Shown: positions 1-7,971, counted from the stretch's first letter. The stretch: DNA of 21,493 nucleotides from Lysobacterales bacterium (GCA_013213875.1 JABSSV010000011.1:1-21493); one strand, 5' to 3'. Notes: generated by a model not told the origin, from the sequence alone. Numbers and translations: made by a program.

Positions 1-2
1 AT

Positions 3-836
3 ATTGGCGCTAATCCCATTGACGGGGATCCGCCCTACCTGAATATGCTGCGTGCCGGCTTGTGCAGCGTCACCGGTTTTGAACCGCAGCCGGAAGCACT
101 ACAGGAGCTGCAGGCGCAGGCAGGGCCGCTGGAAACCTACCTGCCCTACGCCGTCGGCGATGGCCGCGAGCACACGCTTTATCAATGCCGCGCCTCCGGC
201 ATGACCAGTCTTCTGCGTCCCGATCCGGCCCGGCTGGCGCAGTTCAATGTTTTCAGCGAGCTGGGGGAGATCACTGGCGAAAGCCGCCTGGCCACGCGCA
301 GACTGGATGAGATCGACGAGATCAGTGCGCTCGATTTTCTGAAAATTGACGTGCAGGGCTCTGAGCTGAGCGTTTTTGAACACGGAACGCAGCGCCTGAG
401 TTCGGCCGTTGCGGTGCAGACAGAAATTTCCTTTATGCCGCTCTACGAAGAGCAGCCTGCCCTGTGGCAGGTGGACCGGGCCCTGCGTGAACTGGGGCTG
501 GTGCCCCACACCTTTGCAGCGCTCAAACGCTGGCCACTAGCGCCGTTCGTGCAGGACGGCGACGAACGTAAACCGCTCAACCAGCTACTGGAAGCGGACC
601 TGGTCTACGTACGGGATTTTACTGACGCGGCACAGATGCAGCCGGAACAGCTGAAGCAGCTGGCCCTGCTTGCGCAAGAGGTGTTTCAATCGTCGGATCT
701 CGTTTATCGCTGCCTGCAACACCTGAGTGCGCTGGGTGCAATTTCCAGTAACGCACCCGAGCACTACTTGGATCATCTCGGGAATGGTCGTCCCCCGCCA
801 CCGGAGGACGACCTGCCTGTGCCCCTGGGCTTCTAG
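3..836 (+). CDS. FkbM-family methyltransferase, 5' end missing
   Basis: Partial gene. The frame is already open at the left edge: the codons before the first ATG (45) read IGANPIDGDPPYLN, which continues naturally into the rest, so ATG 45 is internal. That stretch is the glycine-rich SAM-binding start of the Rossmann fold (D-x-GAN type). The second FkbM hallmark, DFLKIDVQGSEL, follows at about 333-368. FkbM proteins are SAM-dependent methyltransferases, usually acting on O atoms of sugars or secondary metabolites; many sit in glycan loci, but the substrate here cannot be told. The tail after the core fold is Pro/Asp-rich (near PPPPEDDLPVPLGF). The TAG stop overlaps the stop of the opposing gene within one CTAG. 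The family call is confident; the substrate is unknown. Confidence 0.85.
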   Translation: MGANPIDGDPPYLNMLRAGLCSVTGFEPQPEALQELQAQAGPLETYLPYAVGDGREHTLYQCRASGMTSLLRPDPARLAQFNVFSELGEITGESRLATRRLDEIDEISALDFLKIDVQGSELSVFEHGTQRLSSAVAVQTEISFMPLYEEQPALWQVDRALRELGLVPHTFAALKRWPLAPFVQDGDERKPLNQLLEADLVYVRDFTDAAQMQPEQLKQLALLAQEVFQSSDLVYRCLQHLSALGAISSNAPEHYLDHLGNGRPPPPEDDLPVPLGF

Positions 837-3220
837 CGCGGGCGCTTCATGGGCATGGGGCGAGCCGCACTGCTGCGAGCCGCCCGGTGTCCCGCATGCG
901 AGCGGTTATTCACGTGGCCACGCTGACGCGCGTTGTAGCTGCGATTCAGATCGTGGGTATTCAAAGAACCGCTGCGGGGCCGTGAGGTCGCCGGACGCCG
1001 GTACCCCATATCACGACTGCTGGGCCGGGTCGCAGGACGCGGCGCAGGCCGGGGCGCGGGGCGCGTATCGGGACGCGGCGCGGGCCGCACATTCGGCTTG
1101 GGTGCCGGGCGCGGCGCAGGACGCACGTCCGGTTTCGGTGCCGGGCGCACGTCGGGCTTGGGCGCCGGCCGCGGAGCCGGGCGCGTATCGGGCCTCGGAG
1201 CCGGACGTACATCGGGCTTCGGTGCCGGACGCGGTGCCGGACGGGTATCCGGCCGCACGGGATTGCGATCCGCCGCATCCTTCCACTTACCCTTGTCACG
1301 GGTCTGCCACTTGTCGCCATTCGGGCGCGTTACATGGCCATTCTGATCAGCAAACACGTTATTGATGTGCTTGTTGGAAGGGCGCGCCTTTTTCAGCGAG
1401 CGATCGGCGACCATGCGATCCGCCTTGCGGTCGCGATTGGCCGGTCGATTGTAAAGATTTCCCATGCGATCGTTACGGCCCACCCGGTCACGGGCGTTTA
1501 CCTGGCGCCCGACGCGGCTGCGGTTGCCCACATTAACCGTGTTGCCGATATTGATGGTGCCGTTGTTGATAATGGTCGGGCCACGATAACCGCCACCATA
1601 CCACCCACCACAGCAGCCCCAGGGCCGGTAGGCGCCCCCGTAGCCACTGCTCCAGGACATGCCGAAGCTGAAGAAGCCATTGCTCCAGGAAGAACCGAAG
1701 TTCCAGCCGGTCCAGGGGTTGTAGCCCACATGGAAGCCCCAGGTGGGCGGACGGGGGTAGTACCAGCGACCGTAATAGGGCGGGTAATACCAGCCGGTTC
1801 CGTAAACAGGCACCCCGTAGTGGGGATAGGACCAGAGATAGCCCGGCGTATAGCCCACATAAACCACTTCCGGCGTGGACTCATAGATGTGCACATGGGT
1901 GGTGTTGTAGACCGGTGAGGAAGCCGGTATCTCAGCAATCTGCTCGGTCGGCACTTCGTCCGCGACCGCCCAGGGACCGGTAGCGGATCGACTGGTGAAC
2001 CACACGCCATTATCCACGGCATAGTAGCGTCCGCCGATTTCCAGCACCTGCGCGCCGGTATTCACCGCGTAGGACACATCCGTACCTTTGATCTTCTGGA
2101 ACTTCGCACGACCGTCGTACTCGACCGTGAGCGTGGCCGTAGAGCGATCAATGGCCGCGGTCTGCGGAATGGCCTGATCGCGCACTGCATCCTCCGCCTC
2201 CGGCGTGCCGGCCACGGCGGTGCGCAGGCCGCCGATATCGGAGGCCGGCGGAATTTGTGCAAAGGCGTCGGGTAGTTCATCCGGCTTGACGAAGGTCCAG
2301 GGACCGTCCACCGACTTGGCCCGGTACCAGCGCCCGGACAGCAGCACATACATATTGCCGCTGGGCAGATAGCGTAGCCAGGGCGATTCCGTATTGCTCA
2401 CGTAGAGCAGATCCCCGCCCTGCAGCGGCGTCCACTCGGGCTTGCCATCAGTCACAATCAGCTCCGTTGGTTCCGTCGCTACGGCGATGGCCGGTGGTGA
2501 GTCGGGCTGGTCCTCACTGGTTTCCGCGGACTTCATATTCTCTACCAGATCACGCGGCGGATTGGTGCTATAACGCCAGGGACCGAGCGGATCATCCGCG
2601 CGGTACCAGTATTCACCGCTGGACAGCCAGCACTCGCGGCCCCGTTTTTTGCAAGCTACGGCAAAGGGCGCGTTCAGCACGCGCTCATAGGGGCTGTTCT
2701 CGATCTCAGAAAGGCGCGGCTCGCCGTCGTAGACCAGCAGCACGGTCAATGACTCGGCAAAGCGAATCTTTGGCGGCTCGTTATTCAGTTCATCCAGGGA
2801 CTGCTGCACCACCTCCGCCGTTTCCAGGCTGTTCGACAGGGAGGAGAAGCTCATATCGAAGCCCGCATCCGGAATCGCACTCTCCACCGTCGCCATGAAT
2901 TCCTGCTCATTGGCATCTTTGGAATCCGGCCAGGTGACATGGTCGATTTTCACATCGCGCACGGTCACCAGATCCGCGTCGCGATCGGTCTCCAGGCGGG
3001 CAGTGAACCACATGACGCCGAAAACCGGCTCATCGCTGGCCTCCGCGTCGATCTGAAAGGCGGCCCGGGCTGTTAGCGTATGGCCATCGAGCTTTTCCGG
3101 CTGCGGCTGATAGACCACAATTTCTGCATCGCGTGCGCTCACGATCTGCGGCCAGTCAATGGCATAGGCCGACTGGAAGAAGCCGCTGATCAGCAGCAGC
3201 AACAGGGTTATTCGCTTCAT
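833..3220 (-). CDS. Large secreted protein with GPW modules, Tyr/Trp/Gly-rich segment and Pro/Arg repeat tail
   Basis: 795 residues, function unknown. Residues 1-20 form a signal peptide (KR, seven hydrophobic residues, cleavage after AYA). Residues 21-180 look like a folded domain (DEPVFGVMWFTARLETDRDA). Three similar modules follow, each with a Tyr/Trp pair and GPW: about 203-217, 295-309 and 396-418. Residues 465-550 are extremely rich in Tyr, Trp and Gly with a CC pair at 536-537. An Asn/Arg-rich stretch leads to NGDKWQTRDKGKWK near 634-647. Residues 656-735 are four 20-residue Pro/Arg/Lys/Asp repeats, and the end is very basic (MPMKRPR). I recall similar proteins labelled 'carbohydrate-binding family V/XII' in proteobacteria; that label is from memory and weakly founded. 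An envelope or surface role is likely. The start is supported by a G-rich ribosome site (GGGGGGG, four bases before ATG 3220). Confidence 0.75.
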   Translation of the reverse strand: MKRITLLLLLISGFFQSAYAIDWPQIVSARDAEIVVYQPQPEKLDGHTLTARAAFQIDAEASDEPVFGVMWFTARLETDRDADLVTVRDVKIDHVTWPDSKDANEQEFMATVESAIPDAGFDMSFSSLSNSLETAEVVQQSLDELNNEPPKIRFAESLTVLLVYDGEPRLSEIENSPYERVLNAPFAVACKKRGRECWLSSGEYWYRADDPLGPWRYSTNPPRDLVENMKSAETSEDQPDSPPAIAVATEPTELIVTDGKPEWTPLQGGDLLYVSNTESPWLRYLPSGNMYVLLSGRWYRAKSVDGPWTFVKPDELPDAFAQIPPASDIGGLRTAVAGTPEAEDAVRDQAIPQTAAIDRSTATLTVEYDGRAKFQKIKGTDVSYAVNTGAQVLEIGGRYYAVDNGVWFTSRSATGPWAVADEVPTEQIAEIPASSPVYNTTHVHIYESTPEVVYVGYTPGYLWSYPHYGVPVYGTGWYYPPYYGRWYYPRPPTWGFHVGYNPWTGWNFGSSWSNGFFSFGMSWSSGYGGAYRPWGCCGGWYGGGYRGPTIINNGTINIGNTVNVGNRSRVGRQVNARDRVGRNDRMGNLYNRPANRDRKADRMVADRSLKKARPSNKHINNVFADQNGHVTRPNGDKWQTRDKGKWKDAADRNPVRPDTRPAPRPAPKPDVRPAPRPDTRPAPRPAPKPDVRPAPKPDVRPAPRPAPKPNVRPAPRPDTRPAPRPAPRPATRPSSRDMGYRRPATSRPRSGSLNTHDLNRSYNARQRGHVNNRSHAGHRAARSSAARPMPMKRPR
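1016..1255 (-). repeat. Four tandem 60-bp coding repeats (20-residue Pro/Arg units)
   Basis: In the 795-residue secreted protein, residues 656-735 split cleanly into four 20-residue units. The first two are identical in protein sequence (RPDTRPAPRPAPKPDVRPAP). The third begins KPDV and carries KPNV instead of KPDV, and the fourth diverges at its end (PRPATRPSS). The DNA is less conserved than the protein, so selection seems to maintain the composition rather than a very recent expansion. Such Pro/Arg tails are usually extended and may span the cell wall or bind anionic polymers; that role is inference. Confidence 0.85.
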
Positions 3221-3550
3221 TTGACCCCCCCTGGATCACTGTCGGGATGGCTACATTCTAGACGCACTGGGCACGAAATGTAGGTTCCGGGCGCGAGACG
3301 AGCCTCCCGCGAGGAAAATCACGGAATAAGGTCCCGGCCCGGTCTCATGCAGCGCCCGTCGCGTGGGGGAGCGACAGCGCTGTAGATGCATTCGAACCGG
3401 GCCGGGGAGGTTCCCGCAGAGGGGTTGCCGGAAAAGCATGACTCATCTCAAATTGCAGGCACGTGCAAAGCGCCCGCGCAATGTGCAGACGGCGCTGCAG
3501 CGCGTTCAGGCATGACAACGGTGATCTGAGACCAGCCAATAACAAAGGAG

Positions 3551-3627
3551 CACCTCTTGGGGACGGAGGTCGTGGTCCCCATGACCGACCTCTAAGGTGT
3601 TGAATTAAGTATCACCTAACAGGGACC
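3551..3627. repeat. REP-like palindromic element with competing stems
   Basis: The core hairpin pairs GAGGTC+GGTC (3566-3571, 3574-3577) with GACC+GACCTC (3583-3592), with a 2-base bulge and a CCCAT loop. Around it, CACCT (3551-3555) and CACCT (3613-3617) can each pair with the single AGGTG at 3595-3599. GGGGAC (3559-3564) and GGGACC (3622-3627) can each pair with GTCCCC/GGTCCC at 3574-3580. The two outer arms form an imperfect direct repeat, CACCT-N4-GGGAC. No T-run follows, so this is not a standard terminator. The GGGGACGGAGG...GTCCCC style resembles short palindromic repeats linked to REP-associated (Y1, RAYT) transposases; that resemblance is from memory. A regulatory RNA is the alternative. 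Confidence 0.45.
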
Positions 3628-3638
3628 ATTTCGCAATC

Positions 3639-3656
3639 TCCGGTGGCGCCACCGGA
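3639..3656. repeat. 18-bp perfect palindrome
   Basis: TCCGGTGGCGCCACCGGA reads the same on both strands. It lies about 125 bases before the M16 protease start. It could be a dimeric regulator site or an RNA hairpin; having no spacer between the half-sites favours a DNA site over a transcript stem. No regulator can be named. Confidence 0.5.
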
Positions 3657-3711
3657 CGCTGGCCGGCCAAGCCAACCACCGCGCGGCACAATCCGAGGGC
3701 AGGCCTTCCGG

Positions 3712-3744
3712 CACAGGCCACGATCACAAAGCCTGTGCTAGGCT
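3712..3744 (+). promoter_or_regulatory. Putative promoter and operator of the M16 protease gene
   Basis: An inverted repeat CACAGGC (3712-3718) / GCCTGTG (3731-3737), centre spacing 12 bases, runs into an extended -10-like sequence TGCTAGGCT (TG at 3736-3737, hexamer 3739-3744). This would start transcription near 3751, about 30 bases before the GTG start. The -35 region (about 3716-3721, GGCCAC) is poor, which fits an extended -10 or activator-dependent promoter. The overlap of dyad and promoter suggests regulation. This is by-eye inference only. Confidence 0.35.
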
Positions 3745-3781
3745 AGCGCCGCTTTAAGCATCCAACCGAGGTTTTTAGATT

Positions 3782-6700
3782 GTGAACAGACTCATTCCCT
3801 CCACACTGGTTCTGAGCGCACTGGCGCTTGCGGCCTGCAGCCAGGAACCGGTCAGCACCGACGTGCCCGCTGAGGTCGCCGCCGCACCGGCATTGCCGGC
3901 TGGCATTACTCTGATCGAGACATCCGATGGCGGTGACTCGGGCATTTCCATCCCCTACAGCAAGTACCAGCTGGCCAACGGTCTGACCGTGGTCTTGCAC
4001 GAGGACCATTCCGACCCGCTGGTCCATGTGGATGTGACCTATCACGTCGGTTCCAACCGCGAAGAACCCGGTCGCTCCGGCTTTGCCCACTTCTTTGAGC
4101 ACATGATGTTCCAGGGCTCGGAAAACGTGGCGGATGAGGAGCACTTCAAGATTATTTCCAACGCCGGCGGCACGCTCAACGGCAGCACCAATTCGGACCG
4201 CACCAACTACTACGAGACCGTACCGGCCAACCAGCTGGAAACCGTCATCTGGCTGGAAGCGGATCGCATGGGTGTATTTCTCGACGCGGTAACCCAGGAG
4301 AAATTTGAAGTTCAGCGCGAGACGGTGAAAAACGAACGCGGTGAACGCGTGGACAACCGTCCATACGGACGCGCGCTGGAAACGCTGAACAAGTCGCTCT
4401 ATCCGGAAGATCATCCCTACCACTGGCCCGTGATCGGCTGGCTGGAAGACCTGAACCGGGCGGACCTCACTGATCTGAAGCGTTTCTTTCTGCGCTGGTA
4501 CGGCCCCAACAACGCGGTGCTGACCATCGGTGGCGATATCGATCCCATGGCCACGCTGGCCATGGTGAACAAGTACTTCGGCCCCATTCCGCGCGGTCCG
4601 GAGGTTGAAAACCTGCCGAAACAACCCGCCAGCCTGGAAGAAACCCGCTACGTCACCCTGGAGGACAACATCTACCTGCCGGCACTGGCCATGATGATGC
4701 CCACGGTACATGCCTATCATGAAGATGAAGCTGCGCTGGATGCGGCCGCGGAAATTCTTGGCCAGGGCCAGGCCTCCCTGCTGTATCAGCGTCTGGTGCA
4801 AACCGGCCGTGCGGTCCAGGCCAATGTGAACCATTCCTGTCGCGAGCTGGCCTGCGAAATGTGGTTCATCGTCATCCAGAACCCCGCTTCCGGTGAGACG
4901 CTGGCGGAAATGGAAGCCGCCGTGCGCGAGACCATTGCTGAGTTCGCCGAGCGCGGCGTGATGGAAGATGACCTGGTCAAATTCAAAGCAGGCTACGAGT
5001 CCGGCCGTGTCTTTGGTCTGCAGTCCGTGGCTGGAAAGGTCACCACGCTGGCGGCCTTCGAAACCTACACGGGCAGCCCCGGGGGTATCAACGCAGAGAT
5101 CGACAGCTATCTGGGCGTGCAGCTGGAAGACGTGCAGCGCGTGTTTGATGAGTACATCAGCGGCAAGCCCAGTGTGGTACTGAGCATCGTTCCGAACGGA
5201 CGTCCGGAGCTGGCAGCGGCTGAGCAAACCTTTGATGCGGGTCCACGCAATCTGCCGGAAAGCTTCGGTGACGAAGGCATGGAACTGACCCTGCGCCCGG
5301 TTCAGGACGAGTTCGACCGCAGCGTGCGCCCGACACCGGGCCAGAACCCCACCGTTGAACTGCCACCGATCAGCGACTTCACGCTGGCCAATGGCGTGCG
5401 TGTGCTGGCCGTGCCCAATACGGAAACACCGACCATTACCGTGCGCGTGGTGTTTGAAGCCGGCATGCGCGACGAGCCGCGTGGAAAAGCTGGGCTGACC
5501 GCCATGACTACCGCCCTTATGGGTGAAGCGACGCAGAGCAAGAGTGCCGCTGAGTTCGCGGAGGCGCTGGAGCGCATTGGCGCTTCCATCAGCGTCAATC
5601 CCGGCACCTATACCACCTCGGTAACCCTGAGCACGCTGGCCAAAAACCTGCAGCCTGCCATGGACCTGCTGCTGGAGCGCATTACGCAGCCCGCCTTCAA
5701 CGAGGAAGACTTTGCGCGCCTGAAGCAGCAGACCCTGGAAGGGCTCATGCAGGAACGCAAGACACCGTCATGGCTGGCCAACCGTGCCATTGATGCGGTG
5801 CTTGAAGGCCCCAGCAGCCCATTGAGCTACCCACTCTCTGGCCTGCCCAGCACGGTGGAGTCCATCACCCTGGAAGATGTCAAAGGCTTCTATGGCGCCC
5901 ACATGCCAACGCATATGACGGGCATTACCATCAGCAGCAGCCTGCCGCAGGAAGACATCGTGGCAGCACTGGAAGGCCTGGCGGCACTGGAAGTCAGCGA
6001 GCCGGTACGTCCGGCCATGGCCATGATGCGGCCGGAAATTAAAGGACGTACGGTCTATCTGGTCAACAAGGAAGGCGCTGCCCAGTCCAGCCTGCGCTCC
6101 GGCCAGCATTCGATTGCCTATGATGCGACCGGTGACTTCTACCGCGCTGGACTGGCCAACTTCGTCCTCGGTGGTAACTTCAACAGCCGTATCAACCTGA
6201 ACCTGCGTGAAGACAAAGGCTACACCTATGGCGCCCGCACGGGCTTCAGCGGTGGTCCCGAGTACGGCAGCTTCCGTTTTTCATCTGAGGTGAATAAGGA
6301 CGCTACCGCCGCCTCGATTGTGGAGCTGCTGAGCGAACTTGAGCGCTATGATGCGGAAGGTATGGACCCGGAGGACTTCGAGTTCATGCGCAATGCCATC
6401 GGTCAGCGTGATGCGCGCCAGTATGAAACGCCGGGCAGCAAGCTGGGCCTGTTGAACAACATCCTGCGCTATGACCTGCCCCTGAACTACCGCACGCTGC
6501 AGAAGAACCTGCTGGCGGAGTCAGATCGCGAAGCGCTGAACCAGCTCGCCGGTGAGCTCATCGACCCGGACAATATGGCCATTGTGGTCGTGGGCGATGA
6601 AGCCACCATTCGCGAAGAACTGGAAGCCCTGGGTATGCCCGTAGTCAGCCTCGATGAGGATGGCCAAGTGGTACCCGCAGCGGAACCGTCTGCGCCCTGA
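3782..6700 (+). CDS. M16 (insulinase/pitrilysin) zinc protease, two-domain lipoprotein
   Basis: 972 residues starting at GTG 3782, with GAGG ten bases upstream. The N-terminus is a lipoprotein signal ending in LAAC (Cys19) followed by Ser, which predicts outer-membrane sorting. The first M16 domain (about 60-270) carries the inverted zinc motif HFFEH (His103, Glu106, His107), with the likely third ligand Glu185 in VKNERGE. The second, catalytically inactive M16 half (about 530-930) keeps the R/Y signature LREDKGYTYGA that helps bind the peptide backbone. This is the usual two-half clamshell of bacterial periplasmic M16 peptidases, which degrade peptides in a closed chamber. The length is normal for the class and the active site looks intact. 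The gene stands alone, with its own promoter-like region and a strong terminator. The natural substrate is unknown. Confidence 0.92.
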   Translation: MNRLIPSTLVLSALALAACSQEPVSTDVPAEVAAAPALPAGITLIETSDGGDSGISIPYSKYQLANGLTVVLHEDHSDPLVHVDVTYHVGSNREEPGRSGFAHFFEHMMFQGSENVADEEHFKIISNAGGTLNGSTNSDRTNYYETVPANQLETVIWLEADRMGVFLDAVTQEKFEVQRETVKNERGERVDNRPYGRALETLNKSLYPEDHPYHWPVIGWLEDLNRADLTDLKRFFLRWYGPNNAVLTIGGDIDPMATLAMVNKYFGPIPRGPEVENLPKQPASLEETRYVTLEDNIYLPALAMMMPTVHAYHEDEAALDAAAEILGQGQASLLYQRLVQTGRAVQANVNHSCRELACEMWFIVIQNPASGETLAEMEAAVRETIAEFAERGVMEDDLVKFKAGYESGRVFGLQSVAGKVTTLAAFETYTGSPGGINAEIDSYLGVQLEDVQRVFDEYISGKPSVVLSIVPNGRPELAAAEQTFDAGPRNLPESFGDEGMELTLRPVQDEFDRSVRPTPGQNPTVELPPISDFTLANGVRVLAVPNTETPTITVRVVFEAGMRDEPRGKAGLTAMTTALMGEATQSKSAAEFAEALERIGASISVNPGTYTTSVTLSTLAKNLQPAMDLLLERITQPAFNEEDFARLKQQTLEGLMQERKTPSWLANRAIDAVLEGPSSPLSYPLSGLPSTVESITLEDVKGFYGAHMPTHMTGITISSSLPQEDIVAALEGLAALEVSEPVRPAMAMMRPEIKGRTVYLVNKEGAAQSSLRSGQHSIAYDATGDFYRAGLANFVLGGNFNSRINLNLREDKGYTYGARTGFSGGPEYGSFRFSSEVNKDATAASIVELLSELERYDAEGMDPEDFEFMRNAIGQRDARQYETPGSKLGLLNNILRYDLPLNYRTLQKNLLAESDREALNQLAGELIDPDNMAIVVVGDEATIREELEALGMPVVSLDEDGQVVPAAEPSAP

Positions 6701-6718
6701 GCATGCGCTTCCGGACCT

Positions 6719-6750
6719 AAAAAAGGCCGCCCTGGGGCGGCCTTTTTTTT
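6719..6750. terminator. Bidirectional intrinsic terminator
   Basis: A perfect 7-bp GC stem GGCCGCC (6725-6731) / GGCGGCC (6736-6742) with a CTGG loop is flanked by six A on the left and eight T on the right. It therefore works as a U-tract hairpin for both the M16 protease gene (+, stop at 6700) and the convergent META-domain gene (-, stop at 6766). Confidence 0.93.
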
Positions 6751-6765
6751 ACTCTCATGTCACGG

Positions 6766-7290
6766 TTAGGGGCTTTCGTCCGCCGCAAGGCGTACCGCCC
6801 GCAGCACGCTGTCGCCGGCTTCGTTATAGAGATGCAGCAGACCCGTATCCGGATCAATCTTCCAGCTCACCACCGCTGCCATGGCCGCAAAGAACTTCTG
6901 CTCCTGATTCATGAGCGCTTCCGGGCAGGCACGTCGCGTACCTGCCAGAGGCCCGAAACTCAGGGCCGAACCATTGGCTTCCAGCGTGCCCTGATAGCGG
7001 TTACAACCGGTACTGCCCATGACCCGGCCGGGCTCCCCAAAGCCAATGGTGCTGCGGCTGCGATCGACCACACCCAGGCCATTGATATCCTCTACCCACC
7101 AGGCACTCCCGGCCAAGGACTCCGCCGCGCCGACCGTATCAGCGGCATCGGCAGCTTCCACCGGGGCGACCGGCGTCGCCTGTTCCATCTGTTTCGAGTC
7201 TTCCTGCGACACCGTATCCTCCGTCATGCACGCGCTAAGAGGCAGCACCAGGGCTGCCATAAACAACATCATTCCTCGATATTTTTGCAT
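6766..7290 (-). CDS. META-domain (HslJ-like) lipoprotein
   Basis: 174 residues. The signal peptide ends in LSAC (lipobox, Cys21), so the mature protein is a lipoprotein. A linker rich in Ala, Glu, Val and Asp (22-55) is followed by a META domain (about 58-168). The family signature is clear: GSTGCNRYQG, then LSFGPLAGTRRACPEALMNQE, here given as its central part FGPLAGTRRACP, then FFAAM. Two Cys (in TGCN and RACP) are conserved in the family. E. coli HslJ is a META protein linked to novobiocin resistance and heat shock; others are of unknown role, so no activity is claimed. The start is backed by a good ribosome site (GAAGGA, then ACTA, then ATG). It converges with the M16 gene on a shared terminator and diverges from the copper locus across 148 bp. 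Confidence 0.88.
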   Translation of the reverse strand: MQKYRGMMLFMAALVLPLSACMTEDTVSQEDSKQMEQATPVAPVEAADAADTVGAAESLAGSAWWVEDINGLGVVDRSRSTIGFGEPGRVMGSTGCNRYQGTLEANGSALSFGPLAGTRRACPEALMNQEQKFFAAMAAVVSWKIDPDTGLLHLYNEAGDSVLRAVRLAADESP

Positions 7291-7438
7291 TAGTTCCTTC
7301 CGCTTTTTACATGATTACTGAATAGAACGCAGTTGGAGTCCCAACGGGGTTAGTACCCGCAGGATTCTGGTCCGATCTGTTCACTGCACCAATCAAGAAA
7401 AGCTTCTCCTGATCGATGTTTTAAGGTAAAACTACAGC

Positions 7439-7936
7439 ATGATCAACAGGCTACGCCAGCAGCTCGCAGTAAAAGGACGGCCACGGCCCGCTTTTATCGC
7501 GCTGCTGTGCCTGTGCTTTATGATCGCAGCCATGCCCTGTGGCGCGGCCTTTGACAGCGCCTGCTGCCCACCCATGCCCGCAGCTGCTACGGCGGATGCG
7601 CATGCCATGCATCACGGGGCCGCCAGCAGCCAGCATCAGACCCATGGAGATCATGGGACGCATCATGCTTCCATGGCCCACAGCGAGACCAGCGCAGGCA
7701 CCTTGCCGTGCTGGGCCAGCATGGGCGATGCCTGCTGTGAACAAAGCTTGCCCACGCTGGATGACCGCTCACCCAAAACGCCCGAGCGATCCGATTCCGG
7801 GCCGCTCTGGACCCCCCTGAGCTTTCTGTTGACGACAGCGGAGGCCCGCCACTCGGGCTATCGGGCCACTGGCCCACCGCCCGTGCACCGGGGACTGCCG
7901 CGACGGCATGTCCTGCTGGAGACCTTCCTCAATTAA
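7439..7936 (+). CDS. His/Cys/Met-rich exported protein, CopL-like, copper locus
   Basis: 165 residues. A basic start (INRLRQQ, KGRPRP) precedes a hydrophobic segment (18-37), giving a signal peptide probably cut after CGA. The mature part is loaded with soft-metal ligands: CC at 42-43, nine His between 55 and 81 with interspersed Met, then Cys91 and CC at 99-100. The C-terminus (GPPPVHRGLPRRH) is Pro/Arg-rich. Its position just before cusBA-like genes, in the same direction, points to periplasmic copper or silver binding or sensing. It resembles the CopL-type small proteins of proteobacterial copper operons in composition, but I cannot show homology. The ribosome site is weak (AAGG about 12 bases before ATG). 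Confidence 0.65.
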   Translation: MINRLRQQLAVKGRPRPAFIALLCLCFMIAAMPCGAAFDSACCPPMPAAATADAHAMHHGAASSQHQTHGDHGTHHASMAHSETSAGTLPCWASMGDACCEQSLPTLDDRSPKTPERSDSGPLWTPLSFLLTTAEARHSGYRATGPPPVHRGLPRRHVLLETFLN

Positions 7937-7951
7937 AGCCTTCTGAGCAAT

Positions 7952-7971
7952 ACCGACTCACGGTTTTTTTT
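7952..7971 (+). terminator. Weak hairpin plus T-run (possible attenuator)
   Basis: A short stem ACCG (7952-7955) / CGGT (7961-7964) with an ACTCA loop runs directly into eight T (7964-7971). The stem is only four pairs (plus two A-T pairs beyond a mismatch), so termination would be partial at best. It lies between the CopL-like gene and the cus genes and could lower downstream expression. Confidence 0.25.

Larger units (their letters stand above)
3221..3781. other. 560-bp intergenic region between divergent genes
   Basis: No convincing protein gene lies here. The short frames on either strand lack family features. The left part (3221-3540) shows nothing I can name beyond the expected promoter of the minus-strand secreted-protein gene. 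The right part holds three structured elements described separately: the REP-like folded element (3551-3627), an 18-bp perfect palindrome (3639-3656) and a dyad overlapping a likely promoter (3712-3744) for the M16 protease gene. Confidence 0.6.

Noticed and set aside
3448..3582. 44-codon minus-strand ORF (MGTTTSVPKR...) with GAGG six bases upstream
   Set aside because: The ribosome-site match is part of the palindrome, and the rest has no domain, signal peptide or sensible composition.
3557..3595. 12-codon TTG-started ORF with AAGGAG six bases upstream
   Set aside because: It lies wholly in the palindromic element, whose symmetry explains the sequence; TTG start, tiny size and no recognisable product. 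Mentioned only as part of the folded-element finding.
3743..5227. 494-codon minus-strand ORF opposite the M16 protease
   Set aside because: Antisense shadow of a GC-rich gene; the plus strand has an intact zinc motif, lipobox and R/Y signature over the same bases.
7332..7345. GTTGG-AGTC-CCAAC dyad between the META and CopL-like genes as a metal-regulator box
   Set aside because: Only five pairs; it does not match a CueR- or CopR-type operator that I can recognise, and no promoter could be placed with confidence around it.
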